Shown in pieces: positions 1 to 8,950 of a stretch of DNA of 64,000 bases. The notes under the pieces were generated by a model. It was not told the origin of the DNA. It ran no database searches and was given only the letters and a program-made list of their open reading frames with translations. Positions within the stretch are counted from its first letter, which is position 1, and each line of letters opens with the position of its first letter. Source of the stretch: Paenibacillus sp. DMB5. Lineage in GTDB: Bacteria; Bacillota; Bacilli; Paenibacillales; Paenibacillaceae. The stretch is from positions 1-64,000 of the forward strand of contig NZ_LRAC01000134.1 of NCBI RefSeq assembly GCF_001517085.1. The letters are read 5' to 3'. The position numbers and the translations under genes are program-made.

Positions 1-2
1 TG

Positions 3-242
3 CTGCCAAAGGTTGGCGCCCGAATCAGCATGTCTCGCCGAGGAAATTGTTATGACAATGCCTCAATGGAGAGCTTCTTCTCGCATCTGAAAACGGAAGG
101 GCTCTACCCTTATGATATCCGAAATATGGATGAGGCACAAAGGCGAATTGAAGCCTATATTCAATTTTATAACGAACATCGACCGCAACGAAAACTAAAT
201 AAGCTGCCTCCGGTAGAATACCGGAAGCAGCTTATAGCCTAG
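3..242 (+). CDS. IS3-family transposase OrfB, C-terminal end (partial)
   Basis: The frame is open from the left window edge, so only about the last 80 codons are visible. They match the end of the DDE integrase domain of IS3-family (IS150-like) OrfB: a SMSRRGNCYDNA stretch, the following SMESFFSHLKTE segment carrying the third catalytic acidic residue, then FYNEHRPQ and LPPVEYR near the C-terminus. The ATG at 30 is internal and is not the gene start. OrfB cuts and joins the element ends, usually as a frameshifted OrfAB fusion; OrfA and the rest of OrfB lie outside the window. The stop codon is followed after about 14 bases by a candidate terminal inverted repeat. Family assignment is secure; the exact IS name cannot be given. 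Confidence 0.9.
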   Translation: MPKVGARISMSRRGNCYDNASMESFFSHLKTEGLYPYDIRNMDEAQRRIEAYIQFYNEHRPQRKLNKLPPVEYRKQLIA

Positions 243-255
243 GGTCTTTTTTCAG

Positions 256-280
256 TGTCTATAAAACAGGGGCTTGACCA
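256..280 (+). repeat. Candidate right terminal inverted repeat of the IS3-type element
   Basis: Just after the transposase stop lies TGTCTATAAAACAGGGGCTT followed by GACCA. Read on the other strand it starts TGGTCAAGCCCC, resembling IS3-group ends. The left end is outside the window, so the pairing cannot be checked and the boundary may be a few bases off. Confidence 0.45.
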
Positions 281-310
281 AACCATAGGGCGGTCCTTTT
301 TACTGTATGT

Positions 311-2511
311 TTAATGTTCTGCCGCTTCCGGCCAGCCAGTAACAGTCTCTTCCCCTGCTGTCTTCACATAAGCAGGCAGTTCTCCGCTGTGCAGCAGCCA
401 CAATTCATGCAGCGCACGGGTACAGCCGACATACATCAGCTTGGCATCCCAGGCGGCTGCTCCGTAATGGCTGGTATCGGCATCGGCCAGGATGACTGCA
501 TCGAACTCCAGACCCTTGGACAGATAGACCGGCAGTACCGACAGCCGCCGAGATATTGTGTCATGCTGCCGTCAATGAGATGAAGATCCTCGAAGCCGGC
601 AGCCAGCGCTGCATACAGCTCCTCCGCTTCACGAAGACTGCGGGTCAGGACGGCTACTGTCCGGTATTCACGCCCGGAGAGCGCCTTAAGCGCTGTACTG
701 ACTGAGTGCAGGCGCTGATCCGCTCCTGAAGCCGCCTCAGCTGACTCACCGCTGTAAGCGATCAGGCGGACCGGATTACCGCTGCGGAACACCGGTACGG
801 CCAGCAGCGGGCTCTGAACGCCCGCTGAGAGAATACCGTTGGCGAATTCGATGATCTCCATGGTTGAGCGGTAGCTTCGTGTCAGCGCGTGGTAGGCGGT
901 ATGCTCAGGAGCGAACAGCGTCTGCATTTCCGCCCAGGCGTGCACGCCTTTATAGGCATGGATACCCTGTGACAGATCACCCAGGATCGTGAAGGAGTGG
1001 CCCTTCACATACAAATCCAGCACGGCGATCTGGAAAGGCGAGAAATCCTGTGCTTCGTCAATTACAATATGGTCAAAGCGCTCCGTGCCCTCATTACCGC
1101 TCAGCAGATAATGGATATAGAGCAAGGGAGGCAGATCTTCCTCGCGCAGGATGCCTTTTTTGAGATCCTTTGCAGTTTCCTTCAGCACCCCCTGAGGGAT
1201 GAGCTCCGGTGCTTCTGCCGGCCAGTCCCCAGGCACCTTGGCGGCGCGGAAGATCTGCTTGTAGATCATCAGCGGATCATATTTCGGCCATTTGCCGCCG
1301 TATGTCTTCTCCTTGGCTGCCGCCTTCTTCTTACGTTCCTTCAGCGCTGCTGCGGACGGGCTTTTCTTCAGCTCCATTTCAATCCAGCGGTGAATCCGCG
1401 CCATTACCCGCTCTTTGCGCTTCAGCGGCGGATAAGGGGCGTATTCCTCATTATGCCAGCGCAGGATCATGGAACGACGCAGCACTGCGCCTTCCCACGG
1501 GCTGAAATCCCCTTCGGGGACCGCTCCCGCCTCCAGCAGCTTAACAGCCGACTCAATGACTCCCATTAGCACCGTAGAGCCCTTGAAACGCCCAGGTGTT
1601 TCTTCTGTAATGGCCGGCATGCCGCCTTCCGCTTCGAACCAGCGGTTCAATGTCTCCGTGGTATTCTGCTCCGGCAGCTCCAGATCCAGCACATTAGCCG
1701 CCCAGTCCGGGAACGTGCTCTGGGCAATGTTGCCGACCCCGAGCTCCGGCAGCACATCGGAGATATAATCGAGGAACATCCGGTTCGGAGCAAAAATAAT
1801 CATTTTCTCCGCCGATACCTGCTCCTTGTATTGATACAACAGGAATGCCAGTCTATGCAGGGCGACCGTAGTCTTCCCGCTCCCCGCTACGCCCTGGATG
1901 ATCAGCGCCGTATTCTTCACCGCACGGATAATCTTGTCCTGTTCCTCCTGAATTGTCGAGACGATATCGCGGAGCCGGTTATCCTTGTTCTCCCCCAGCC
2001 GGTAGACGAGAAATTCGTCCGATACCGCCGGTGCATCGCTGTCCCGGTTGTAGGTATCCGCAACCCGTTCCAGGATCTGCTTGCGGATCACCACGTTGCG
2101 TTTCAGATATACAAGCCCTTCAATCAGCCCCTCCGGAGCTTCATAAGAGGCAGGTTCCGTCCCTCCGGTAAAAGAATAAAACAGGCTTGCTACCGGTGCG
2201 CGCCAGTCGATGACCAGCGGACGGTCGCTTACCTGCTCACGGTCTACGCCGATTTTGCCGATATACAGGGGCTGGGGCGCTCCATCACCGCTGCTCTGGA
2301 AATCCAGCCGTCCGAAGTAGGGCTCCGGCCGGAGCCTGGCCAAATCCTTGCGCCTCTGCTCCCTGGAATCCTCCAGCACCTGCTCCGTATAATCATGTCC
2401 GGTATACACCGGGGTATTGCGCAGTTTAGCCAGGATCGAATCAATTTCGGTAAGCGTGCTGTTCAGCCTGTCTTCTTCCTCTTGATAGGCACTTTGAAAG
2501 TTGTCCTCCAA
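311..2511 (-). CDS. helD: HelD-like UvrD/Rep-family helicase (RNA polymerase recycling), frameshifted
   Basis: Superfamily 1 ATPase of the HelD (YvgS/helicase IV) type, which in Bacillota binds stalled RNA polymerase and removes it from DNA. The TTG start at 2511 has AGGAGG nine bases upstream. Visible features are an N-terminal charged coiled region, RPLVIDWRAPVASLFYSF, a Walker A motif QGVAGSGKTTVALHRLAFLL, Walker B IDEAQDFSPFQ and GDLSQGIHAYKG. The frame is broken near 541-550: after LIDGSMTQYLGG the sequence continues correctly one base out of phase as SVLPVYLSKGLEFDAV and VGCTRALHELWLL (motifs V and VI), ending at a TAA at 311-313. Restoring one base gives about 733 residues. The frame ending at 436 is an artefact of the shift. 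It could be a real pseudogene or a sequencing error; the stop lies only 30 bp from the IS end. Confidence 0.85.
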
Positions 2512-2666
2512 TTTCAGTTACCTCCTAAAAGTTTATGAGCATAGCGATCTGTGCAAGGCTGATATCACTTACACAAAAAGGATACTCATCATAGCACAAC
2601 AGATTCACAAAATCCAGAATTATCTATCCGGCTGAACGCCGCACTTCCCGCAGCAATCCTAAGCCG

Positions 2667-3968
2667 TTATCCCATAAAAGCATGTAGCACAAAGTTGGCT
2701 ACAAACAGCCCGGCAATCCCGTACAGCGCCGGAGGGACATCCTTGCCTTTCCCCATAGCCAGCTTGACAATCGGATAAGTGATAAAGCCGAAAGCCATAC
2801 CGTCCACAATGCTGTAGGTGAATGGAATCATAACCATAACCAGAAAAGCAGGGAACAGCTCCGTCATGTCACTGAGGTCCATCTCCCGCACACTCTGGAC
2901 CATCAGGCCGCCGATCACAATAAGGATGGGTGCGATGGCACTGTCCGGCACATAGGCCAGCAGAGGGATAAAAAGGAAGGTCGCCCCGAACAGCAGCCCG
3001 GTGACCAGCGAGGTCAGACCGGATTTGCCGCCTGCCGCGATGCCTGCAGTGGATTCTGCAGCCGCAACGACCGGACTGCTGCCGAACAGGCCGGCTGCAA
3101 TGTTGGCAACTGAGAGTGCCCGCAGGCTGCTCTTGAACCGTTCCGGCCGCCCGGCCATCAGCGTCTGCGAGGAGATCAGCCCGATATTCTCAAATACGAC
3201 GATCAGAAGCAGCAGGAACACGGCAATCCAGAACACCAGACTGATCACTCCGCTCCAGTCCATGCCGGCAAAAACATCACCATAGCCGGTAAAAACATGG
3301 CCTGATTCTGTTGTTTCAGGCTTATGTGCTGCTCCCAGCAGATAGGCCAGTCCTGTGCCGGCAATCATGCTGATCAGCAATCCGCCGCGCGTTCCGCGGA
3401 TGAACAGCACCAGCGCCAGAATCAGTGTTACACAGGATGTGATAACCGCCGGGTCGCTGAAATGGCCGATAGCCACGAAAGTAGTCCGATGGGCTATAAC
3501 GATCCCGCTTTTCTGCAGGCCGATGAAGGTCAGAAACAACCCGATTCCGACCGTGATGGCATGCTGCAGGTTATGCGGAATCGCTTCGCTCAGAATCCGG
3601 TACAGCGATGTGAACGCTACGACTGCGAACAGTACGCCGGTTACCACAACAACCGCCAGAGCTTCGCGCCAGTCCAGCTTCATGGAATGGACCAGCGTAT
3701 AGGTGAAGAAGGCATTGATCCCCATGCCGGGCACCACAATAATCGGCGTTTTGCCGCCGAAAGCCATAAGCAGGCAGCCTGTAACCGCAGTCAGCAGTGT
3801 AGCGACCATCCCCGCTCTGAGCGGCATGCCTGCATCATGCAGAATGGCCGCATTGACCATCACAATATATACAGAGGCAAAATAAGACAGGATTCCTGCA
3901 GCCCATTCCCGTTTCCAGTTATCTCCCGGCTCCAGACCCACGCTCTTCCGCCAAAAATTCGAATTCAT
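2667..3968 (-). CDS. NCS2-family purine permease (AzgA/PbuG type)
   Basis: A 433-residue polytopic membrane protein of the nucleobase-cation symporter 2 family, AzgA branch, which imports adenine, guanine or hypoxanthine with protons. Family hallmarks are the N-terminal WKREWAAGILSYFASVYIVMVN-like segment, TPIIVVPGMGINAFFTY, the glutamate-containing LIVVFENIGLIS helix and the SSPVVAAAESTAGIAAGGKSG stretch. Length is normal. A GGAGG site precedes the ATG. It is a single gene between the tcdA terminator and helD. I looked for a purine riboswitch in the short leader and saw none. Exact substrate cannot be told from sequence alone. Confidence 0.88.
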   Translation of the reverse strand: MNSNFWRKSVGLEPGDNWKREWAAGILSYFASVYIVMVNAAILHDAGMPLRAGMVATLLTAVTGCLLMAFGGKTPIIVVPGMGINAFFTYTLVHSMKLDWREALAVVVVTGVLFAVVAFTSLYRILSEAIPHNLQHAITVGIGLFLTFIGLQKSGIVIAHRTTFVAIGHFSDPAVITSCVTLILALVLFIRGTRGGLLISMIAGTGLAYLLGAAHKPETTESGHVFTGYGDVFAGMDWSGVISLVFWIAVFLLLLIVVFENIGLISSQTLMAGRPERFKSSLRALSVANIAAGLFGSSPVVAAAESTAGIAAGGKSGLTSLVTGLLFGATFLFIPLLAYVPDSAIAPILIVIGGLMVQSVREMDLSDMTELFPAFLVMVMIPFTYSIVDGMAFGFITYPIVKLAMGKGKDVPPALYGIAGLFVANFVLHAFMG

Positions 3969-4043
3969 TGTAAAACCTCCACTGATTGTTAAGTTCCGCT
4001 GGCTATTACCCGGTTTTTACGGCTCATAACCGGAAACCGCAAT

Positions 4044-4081
4044 AAAAGGGCGTGCAGCCGGCTATCCGGCTGCTTACGCCC
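4044..4081 (-). terminator. Rho-independent terminator after tcdA
   Basis: An inverted repeat gggcgtgcagccgg / ccggctgcttacgccc with a short A/T loop is followed on the minus strand by TTTTAT. It closes the hisS-aspS-tcdA operon. Confidence 0.85.
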
Positions 4082-4119
4082 TTCGTCCACCATTCATTTA
4101 TTTGTTGCCCGGGCCGGTT

Positions 4120-4875
4120 TTATACGCTTGCGCCGCCGGCTTTCAGCAGATCATCAACTGCAACACTTACCATAATCAGACCGACAACCGGCGGTACGAA
4201 CGAATTGCTCGCCGGCGGCTGCTTGGCCTTGCGCCGGTCCGGCGCATCGGCAGGAACAATCTGTTCCGTTACATCCACACGCGGTTTCACCGGAACTTCA
4301 GTCGAGAAGACAACCTTAACGCCTTTTTTGATGCCGTCCTTGCGCAGCTTTTGACGGATTACGCGGGCAATCGGGTCCATCTCCGTTTTGGAGATGTCAG
4401 CCACCTTAAAGCGTGTAGGATCCATCTTGTTGGCTGCGCCCATACTCGAAACCATGGGAATTCCCCGGGACAGGCATTCCTTAATCAGATGGATTTTGTA
4501 AATAATCGTATCGGATGCATCAATGACAAAATCCGGCTTAAGCTTGAACAGCTCCTCATACGTTTCCTCCGTATAGAACATGTTCAGGGCGATCGCTTCA
4601 ATCTCCGGGTTTATCAGCTTGACGCGTTCCACCATCAGATCAGCCTTTTTCTGGCCGATTGTGGTCGTGAGCGCATGAATCTGGCGGTTGATATTGGTGA
4701 TATCCACCGCATCCTTGTCGATCAGGATAATCCGGCCGACACCCATGCGGGCCAGCGCTTCAACAGACATGGCACCAACGCCGCCGATCCCCAATACAGC
4801 TACTGTGCTGTTCTTCAGAATCTCCAGGCCCTCCGGCCCGATGGCAAGCTCTGTACGCGAGAACTGATGCAGCAT
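4120..4875 (-). CDS. tcdA: tRNA threonylcarbamoyladenosine dehydratase (TcdA/YrvM)
   Basis: An E1-like ThiF-superfamily ATPase that converts t6A37 of tRNA to the cyclic hydantoin form. The start is placed at 4875 (MLHQFSRTELAIG) because AAAGGAGG lies nine bases upstream; the longer frame from 4938 adds 21 residues that do not fit the family. Visible features: the nucleotide-binding loop VLGIGGVGAMSVEALARMG, the acidic DKDAVDITNINRQ segment and DASDTIIYK. Length is 251 residues, as expected. It follows aspS by 70 bases and is probably cotranscribed with hisS-aspS, the same order as hisS-aspS-yrvM in B. subtilis. Confidence 0.93.
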   Translation of the reverse strand: MLHQFSRTELAIGPEGLEILKNSTVAVLGIGGVGAMSVEALARMGVGRIILIDKDAVDITNINRQIHALTTTIGQKKADLMVERVKLINPEIEAIALNMFYTEETYEELFKLKPDFVIDASDTIIYKIHLIKECLSRGIPMVSSMGAANKMDPTRFKVADISKTEMDPIARVIRQKLRKDGIKKGVKVVFSTEVPVKPRVDVTEQIVPADAPDRRKAKQPPASNSFVPPVVGLIMVSVAVDDLLKAGGASV

Positions 4876-4945
4876 AAGGTTCACGCCTCCTTTATTATGC
4901 GGCCTGGGGAGCCGTCTATAGAGACGCTCCTCAGGCATGGTTTGA

Positions 4946-6724
4946 TTAGTTTTTCACTTTTTCCGGCTTTGGTGCCAGCTTGATGTGGAGCTGTTCCAGC
5001 TGCGCGGCATCTACCGGAGCAGGTGCGTCCATCAGCAGGTCGGTTGCACTTGCCGTTTTCGGGAAGGCAATCGTTTCACGCAGATTTGTGCGTCCGGCCA
5101 GCAGCATGACCAGACGGTCAAAGCCGAAGGCAATCCCGCCGTGCGGAGGCGTGCCGTATTCGAAGGCATCCATCAGGTAGCCGAATTTCTCATAAGCCAC
5201 TTCAGGCGTAAAGCCGAGAGCTTCGAACATTTTCTCCTGTACATCACGCTTGTAGATACGCTGGGAGCCGCCGCCCACTTCATAGCCGTTAAGCACAATA
5301 TCGTAAGCCTGCGCACGGATCTTGCCCGGGTCGGTATCGAACAGGTGCAGGTCTTCGTCCATTGGACGGGTGAACGGATGATGCTCGGCCACATAACGCT
5401 TCTGGTCTTCGTCATAGCTGAGCAGCGGGAATTCGGTAACCCAGGCGAATTTGAACACACTGTCATCAATCAGGCCGAGCTGGCGGCCGATCTTCAGACG
5501 CAGGGCACCCAGTACATCGGCAACCACTTTTTTGTTGTCAGCGGAGAAGAGCAGAAGGTCGCCTTCTTCAGCGCCGGTGCGTTCTTTTACAGCTGCAATT
5601 TCTTCTTCAGTGAAGAATTTGACGATCGGTCCCTTGAACTCCCCGTCCTTCACCTGAATCCAGGCCAGGCCCTTCGCGCCGTAACGGGCAGCATAAGGTC
5701 CAAGATCGTCGATTTCCTTACGGGTCCATGTACCGCAGCCTTTGGCATTGAGGCACTTCACTTCTCCGCCTTTTTCGATAACGGAAGCAAATACCTTCAC
5801 ACCGCTGCTGGCAACGATGTCGTTCATTTCAACAAGCTCCAGGCCAAAACGCAGGTCCGGCTTATCCGAGCCGTATTTGCCGATGGCTTCGGCGTAGGTC
5901 AGGCGCTGGAACGGAACGGCAACCTCAACTCCTACCGTTTCCTTCAGCAGGCGCTGCATCAAGGTTTCCATCATGCCGAGCAGCTCATCCTGCGGCAGGA
6001 AAGAGGTCTCGATGTCGACCTGGGTAAATTCCGGCTGGCGGTCAGCGCGCAGATCCTCGTCACGGAAGCAGCGGGCGATCTGGTAGTAACGCTCGATGCC
6101 GCCGACCATCAGCAGCTGCTTGTAAATCTGCGGCGACTGCGGCAGTGCAAAAAATTCACCTTCATGTACCCGGCTAGGCACCAGATAATCACGTGCGCCC
6201 TCAGGGGAGCTTTTGGTCAGGATCGGAGTTTCAACATCAATGAAGCCTTCACCGTCAAGGAAGTCACGGAAAATCTTCGCCGCCTTCGAGCGCAGCAGCA
6301 GTGTCTTGTGCATTTCCGGACGGCGCAGGTCAAGGTAACGGTATTTCATCCGCAGCGACTCATCCACTTCCACGCCGTCTTCGATGAAGAACGGAGGGGT
6401 TTTGGCAGCATTCAGCACTTCAATTTCCGTAATCTGCACTTCAATTTCGCCTGTAGGCAGGTTGCGGTTAACCGTTTCTTCATCTCTCTTAACAACTTTA
6501 CCCGTAACGGAGAGTACGTATTCACTGCGCACCTTATCGGCAATCTGCAGTGCTTCACCGGAATAATCCGGATTGAACACGATTTGTACAATACCTGTAC
6601 GGTCGCGCAGGTCAATGAACAGGACGCCTCCAAGGTCGCGGCGGGTCTGTACCCAGCCGTTCAATGTTACTGTCTGGCCGATCTGCTCAGGCGTTAATTG
6701 CCCGCAATGATGACTTCTACTCAT
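4946..6724 (-). CDS. aspS: Aspartyl-tRNA synthetase
   Basis: A 592-residue class II synthetase of the bacterial type, charging tRNA-Asp in the cytoplasm. It has an N-terminal OB-fold anticodon-binding domain (GWVQTRRDLGGVLFIDLRDR), class II motif 1 and motif 2 (RCFRDEDLRADRQPEFTQVD), the GAD insertion domain in the middle, and motif 3 near the C-terminus (GIAFGFDRLVMLLAG). Length fits the bacterial enzyme. It follows hisS by 44 bases, so the T-box leader upstream of hisS most likely controls both genes. Whether it is strictly Asp-specific or also charges Asn cannot be decided here. Confidence 0.97.
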   Translation of the reverse strand: MSRSHHCGQLTPEQIGQTVTLNGWVQTRRDLGGVLFIDLRDRTGIVQIVFNPDYSGEALQIADKVRSEYVLSVTGKVVKRDEETVNRNLPTGEIEVQITEIEVLNAAKTPPFFIEDGVEVDESLRMKYRYLDLRRPEMHKTLLLRSKAAKIFRDFLDGEGFIDVETPILTKSSPEGARDYLVPSRVHEGEFFALPQSPQIYKQLLMVGGIERYYQIARCFRDEDLRADRQPEFTQVDIETSFLPQDELLGMMETLMQRLLKETVGVEVAVPFQRLTYAEAIGKYGSDKPDLRFGLELVEMNDIVASSGVKVFASVIEKGGEVKCLNAKGCGTWTRKEIDDLGPYAARYGAKGLAWIQVKDGEFKGPIVKFFTEEEIAAVKERTGAEEGDLLLFSADNKKVVADVLGALRLKIGRQLGLIDDSVFKFAWVTEFPLLSYDEDQKRYVAEHHPFTRPMDEDLHLFDTDPGKIRAQAYDIVLNGYEVGGGSQRIYKRDVQEKMFEALGFTPEVAYEKFGYLMDAFEYGTPPHGGIAFGFDRLVMLLAGRTNLRETIAFPKTASATDLLMDAPAPVDAAQLEQLHIKLAPKPEKVKN

Positions 6725-6768
6725 AATTTATCCTACCCTTTCATGGTTAAAATAAGTGTGACCGTTCC

Positions 6769-8022
6769 TTAGACCAGCGCCTGTGCCAGCTCTTCCAGCT
6801 TGACTGTCTTCTGCTCACCTGTCTCCATTGACTTCAGGGCGATGACTCCGCTGTTCAGCTCATCTTCGCCAAGAATCGCCGTATACCGCGCTGACATACG
6901 GTCAGCCGACTTCATTTGCGCCTTCATTTTGCGGCCGAGGTAATCGCGTTCAGCAGAGAAGCCCTGGCTGCGCAGCAGGAAAAGCTGCTTCGTAATCTCC
7001 TGATCTGCAGCTTCGCCAAGCGCTACGAAATATACATCGAGCGGCTTCGCTGCCGCAAGCTCCACACCCTGATTCTCCAGAATCAGCAGGATACGCTCCA
7101 GCCCGATTCCGAACCCGATGCCCGGCTGATCCGGTCCGCCGATTTCCTCTACAAGCCCGTTATAGCGGCCTCCGCCGCCGACGGTATCGATGGAGCCGAT
7201 GCCGGCTGCTTTATACTCAAACGCGGTATGCGTGTAATAATCCAGTCCGCGGACCAGACGGGGATTGATGCTGTACTCAACGCCCATGGTATCGAGATGC
7301 TGCTTAACCTTTTCGAAATGGGTAGTGCATTCTTCATCCAGACTGTCCAGAATGGACGGCGCACCGCCGAACTTATCCTGATCAACCTTGCAGTCGAGCA
7401 CCCGCAGCGGATTGCGGTCCATGCGGCGCTGACAGTCACTGCACAGCGTATCGCGCATTGGTCTCAGGAAATTCAGCAGCTTCTCGCGGTAAGCGGCGCG
7501 GCTTGGCGCATTGCCCACGGAGTTCAGCTCAACCCGGACTTCTTTGAGGCCGAGATCTTTGTAGAACTGATATCCCAGCGAGATCACCTCGGCATCAATG
7601 GCCGGATCTACTGCCCCGAACGCCTCAATGCCAAACTGGTGGAACTGGCGGTATCTTCCCGCCTGCGGACGTTCATAACGGAACATCGGACCGATGTAAT
7701 ACAGCTTGCTGACATCAGGCTCGCCGTACAGCTTGTTCTGCACATAAGCACGCACAACACCAGCCGTTCCTTCCGGACGGAGCGCCAGGTCACGGTCGCC
7801 TTTGTCCTTGAAGGTGTACATTTCGCCCTCCACAATATCCGTAGTTTCACCGACGCCCCGTTCGAACAGCCCGGTGTGCTCAAACATCGGTGTGCGGATC
7901 TCCCGGTAATTGAACCGGCGGCAGAGATCTCTGGCCTTGCCTTCAATGTACTGCCATTTCTCTACGGCACCTGGAAGCACATCCTGTGTACCTGTAGGTT
8001 TCTCGAATCTTTCTTTAGCCAC
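6769..8022 (-). CDS. hisS: Histidyl-tRNA synthetase
   Basis: A 417-residue class II synthetase charging tRNA-His. The GTG start has AGGAGGGAT upstream. Visible motifs are the N-terminal GTQDVLPG, motif 2 (MFRYERPQAGRYRQFHQFG), the HisRS-specific LVRGLDYYTHTAFEY and motif 3 (GIGFGIGLERILLIL), then a C-terminal anticodon-binding domain. It is the first coding gene of the hisS-aspS-tcdA operon and lies downstream of a T-box leader with further hairpins. Confidence 0.97.
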   Translation of the reverse strand: MAKERFEKPTGTQDVLPGAVEKWQYIEGKARDLCRRFNYREIRTPMFEHTGLFERGVGETTDIVEGEMYTFKDKGDRDLALRPEGTAGVVRAYVQNKLYGEPDVSKLYYIGPMFRYERPQAGRYRQFHQFGIEAFGAVDPAIDAEVISLGYQFYKDLGLKEVRVELNSVGNAPSRAAYREKLLNFLRPMRDTLCSDCQRRMDRNPLRVLDCKVDQDKFGGAPSILDSLDEECTTHFEKVKQHLDTMGVEYSINPRLVRGLDYYTHTAFEYKAAGIGSIDTVGGGGRYNGLVEEIGGPDQPGIGFGIGLERILLILENQGVELAAAKPLDVYFVALGEAADQEITKQLFLLRSQGFSAERDYLGRKMKAQMKSADRMSARYTAILGEDELNSGVIALKSMETGEQKTVKLEELAQALV

Positions 8023-8092
8023 AGCCTATCCCTCCTGAAAATAACCCCTCTTGCCTAACATTGCCTGTACCTTAGCTTGCACAATTTCAAGT

Positions 8093-8135
8093 AAAAACGG
8101 CTTTGCCGTCCTTCGGGGAAGGCGGCAGCCGTTTC
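8093..8135 (-). terminator. Second terminator-like hairpin in the hisS leader
   Basis: On the minus strand an ACGGCT...AGCCGT stem with an inner GCCG/CGGC stem is followed by TTTTTAC. It lies between the T-box terminator and the hisS start, so hisS transcripts must read through it. It could be a second attenuator or just leader structure. Confidence 0.5.
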
Positions 8136-8144
8136 TGCGAGAAA

Positions 8145-8184
8145 GATCAGACCTGTATAAGTCCTTAGACTTATACGTTCTGAT
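8145..8184 (-). other. AU-rich long hairpin in the hisS leader
   Basis: The core GTATAAGTC-CTTA-GACTTATAC (8155-8176) is a perfect 9-bp inverted repeat, extended by an outer ATCAGA / TCTGAT pair at 8145-8150 and 8179-8184. It lies between the T-box terminator and the second terminator-like hairpin. Function unknown; it may be a processing site or part of attenuation. Confidence 0.55.
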
Positions 8185-8199
8185 ATTTCACAAAAAAGC

Positions 8200-8545
8200 A
8201 AAAAATCCCTCGCCTCTGTTTGTAACAAACAGGGACGAGGGATTATCATAAACGATTATTCACCCGTGGTACCACCCACATTCCGGACTCATTCACCTAA
8301 ACTGAATCCGCTCTAAGCGGTTAACGCCCGCCTACGCGCTCCGGCTACTGACCCTAGGCAGGTAAGCTGCCTCGCGTTCGCCGTGCGTTCTCGGGGAAGT
8401 CATTCATCCGGTCATCAACAGAATCCTTACAGCCGTGCCGAAACGGATATGGCTCCTAATGAAGGCCAATAGCCGGTTCTGCGGGGATTCCTCTCTGGGG
8501 TCATGGATCTCGGATTACTTGGTCCCGTCATCAAAGCATTATAAA
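8200..8545 (-). promoter_or_regulatory. T-box leader of the hisS-aspS operon
   Basis: On the minus strand this holds the T-box consensus GGGTGGTACCACGGGT (about 8262-8277) after a long structured Stem I region with AGTA and AGAGAGG elements. It is followed by the terminator AATCCCTCGTCCCTGTTTG...CGAGGGATTTTTT at 8201-8244. T-box RNAs bind uncharged tRNA and switch from terminator to antiterminator. The Stem I 3' strand contains GATGACC after GGATT, compatible with an Asp specifier (GAU or GAC), but I could not fix the specifier confidently without folding. It controls hisS, aspS and probably tcdA. Confidence 0.93.
8201..8244 (-). terminator. T-box regulated terminator
   Basis: A near-perfect hairpin with arms AATCCCTCG and CGAGGGATT plus an inner CCCTGTTTG/CAAACAGAGG stem, followed on the minus strand by TTTTTTGC. 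It is the terminator alternative to the T-box antiterminator. Confidence 0.9.
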
Positions 8546-8563
8546 CATTTCGTATATTGTTAG

Positions 8564-8592
8564 ATTCTACTGAACCACTGCGCTAAAGTCAA
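8564..8592 (-). promoter_or_regulatory. Sigma-A promoter of the hisS operon
   Basis: On the minus strand TTGACT (8592-8587) and TAGAAT (8569-8564) are separated by exactly 17 bp, placing transcription start just before the T-box Stem I. Confidence 0.8.
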
Positions 8593-8639
8593 GGAAGGAA
8601 ATGAAATTCCCGTGTAAATATTGCAGATCAGGTGCATAT

Positions 8640-8673
8640 AAAAAAAGTGACCTGCAGCCGATTGCTGCAGGTC
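8640..8673 (-). terminator. Rho-independent terminator
   Basis: A perfect 10-bp stem GACCTGCAGC / GCTGCAGGTC with a 5-base loop, followed on the minus strand by seven T. It probably ends transcription from the gene at 8951-9399, about 280 bases upstream. The stretch 8674-8950 has no recognisable gene, only a long GC-rich hairpin and a TATAAT-like box. Confidence 0.75.
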
Positions 8674-8872
8674 CATTATCATATATTATAAAAAAGGGGG
8701 TCATGCTTCTATTATAGACACCCTATATTAAGGATTCATGAATGCAGTATTACAGTTGTATTACAGAAAAGAAAGCGTTTTATTTACTGGGACATTCTCT
8801 GTCCGCCTTAACACAAACATACTTTACACTACGCTGCCCGAGCTGTCCAGTGAATTTTTGCTCTGCTGCACA

Positions 8873-8913
8873 AGGCAGCCCCGGCGGGTCCGTGCGGACG
8901 GCCGGGGCTGCCT
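8873..8913. repeat. GC-rich 41-nt perfect inverted repeat
   Basis: AGGCAGCCCCGGC (8873-8885) and GCCGGGGCTGCCT (8901-8913) are perfect 13-bp complements, with an inner GTCCG/CGGAC stem (8888-8899). No U-tract follows on either strand, so it is not a simple terminator. Confidence 0.7.
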
Positions 8914-8950
8914 GCAGACTGCGTTCTAACACCCAGCAGTCATACTAATA

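Noticed and set aside
3969..4043. Purine riboswitch upstream of the NCS2 permease
   Set aside because: The leader is short and lacks the conserved three-way-junction sequences.
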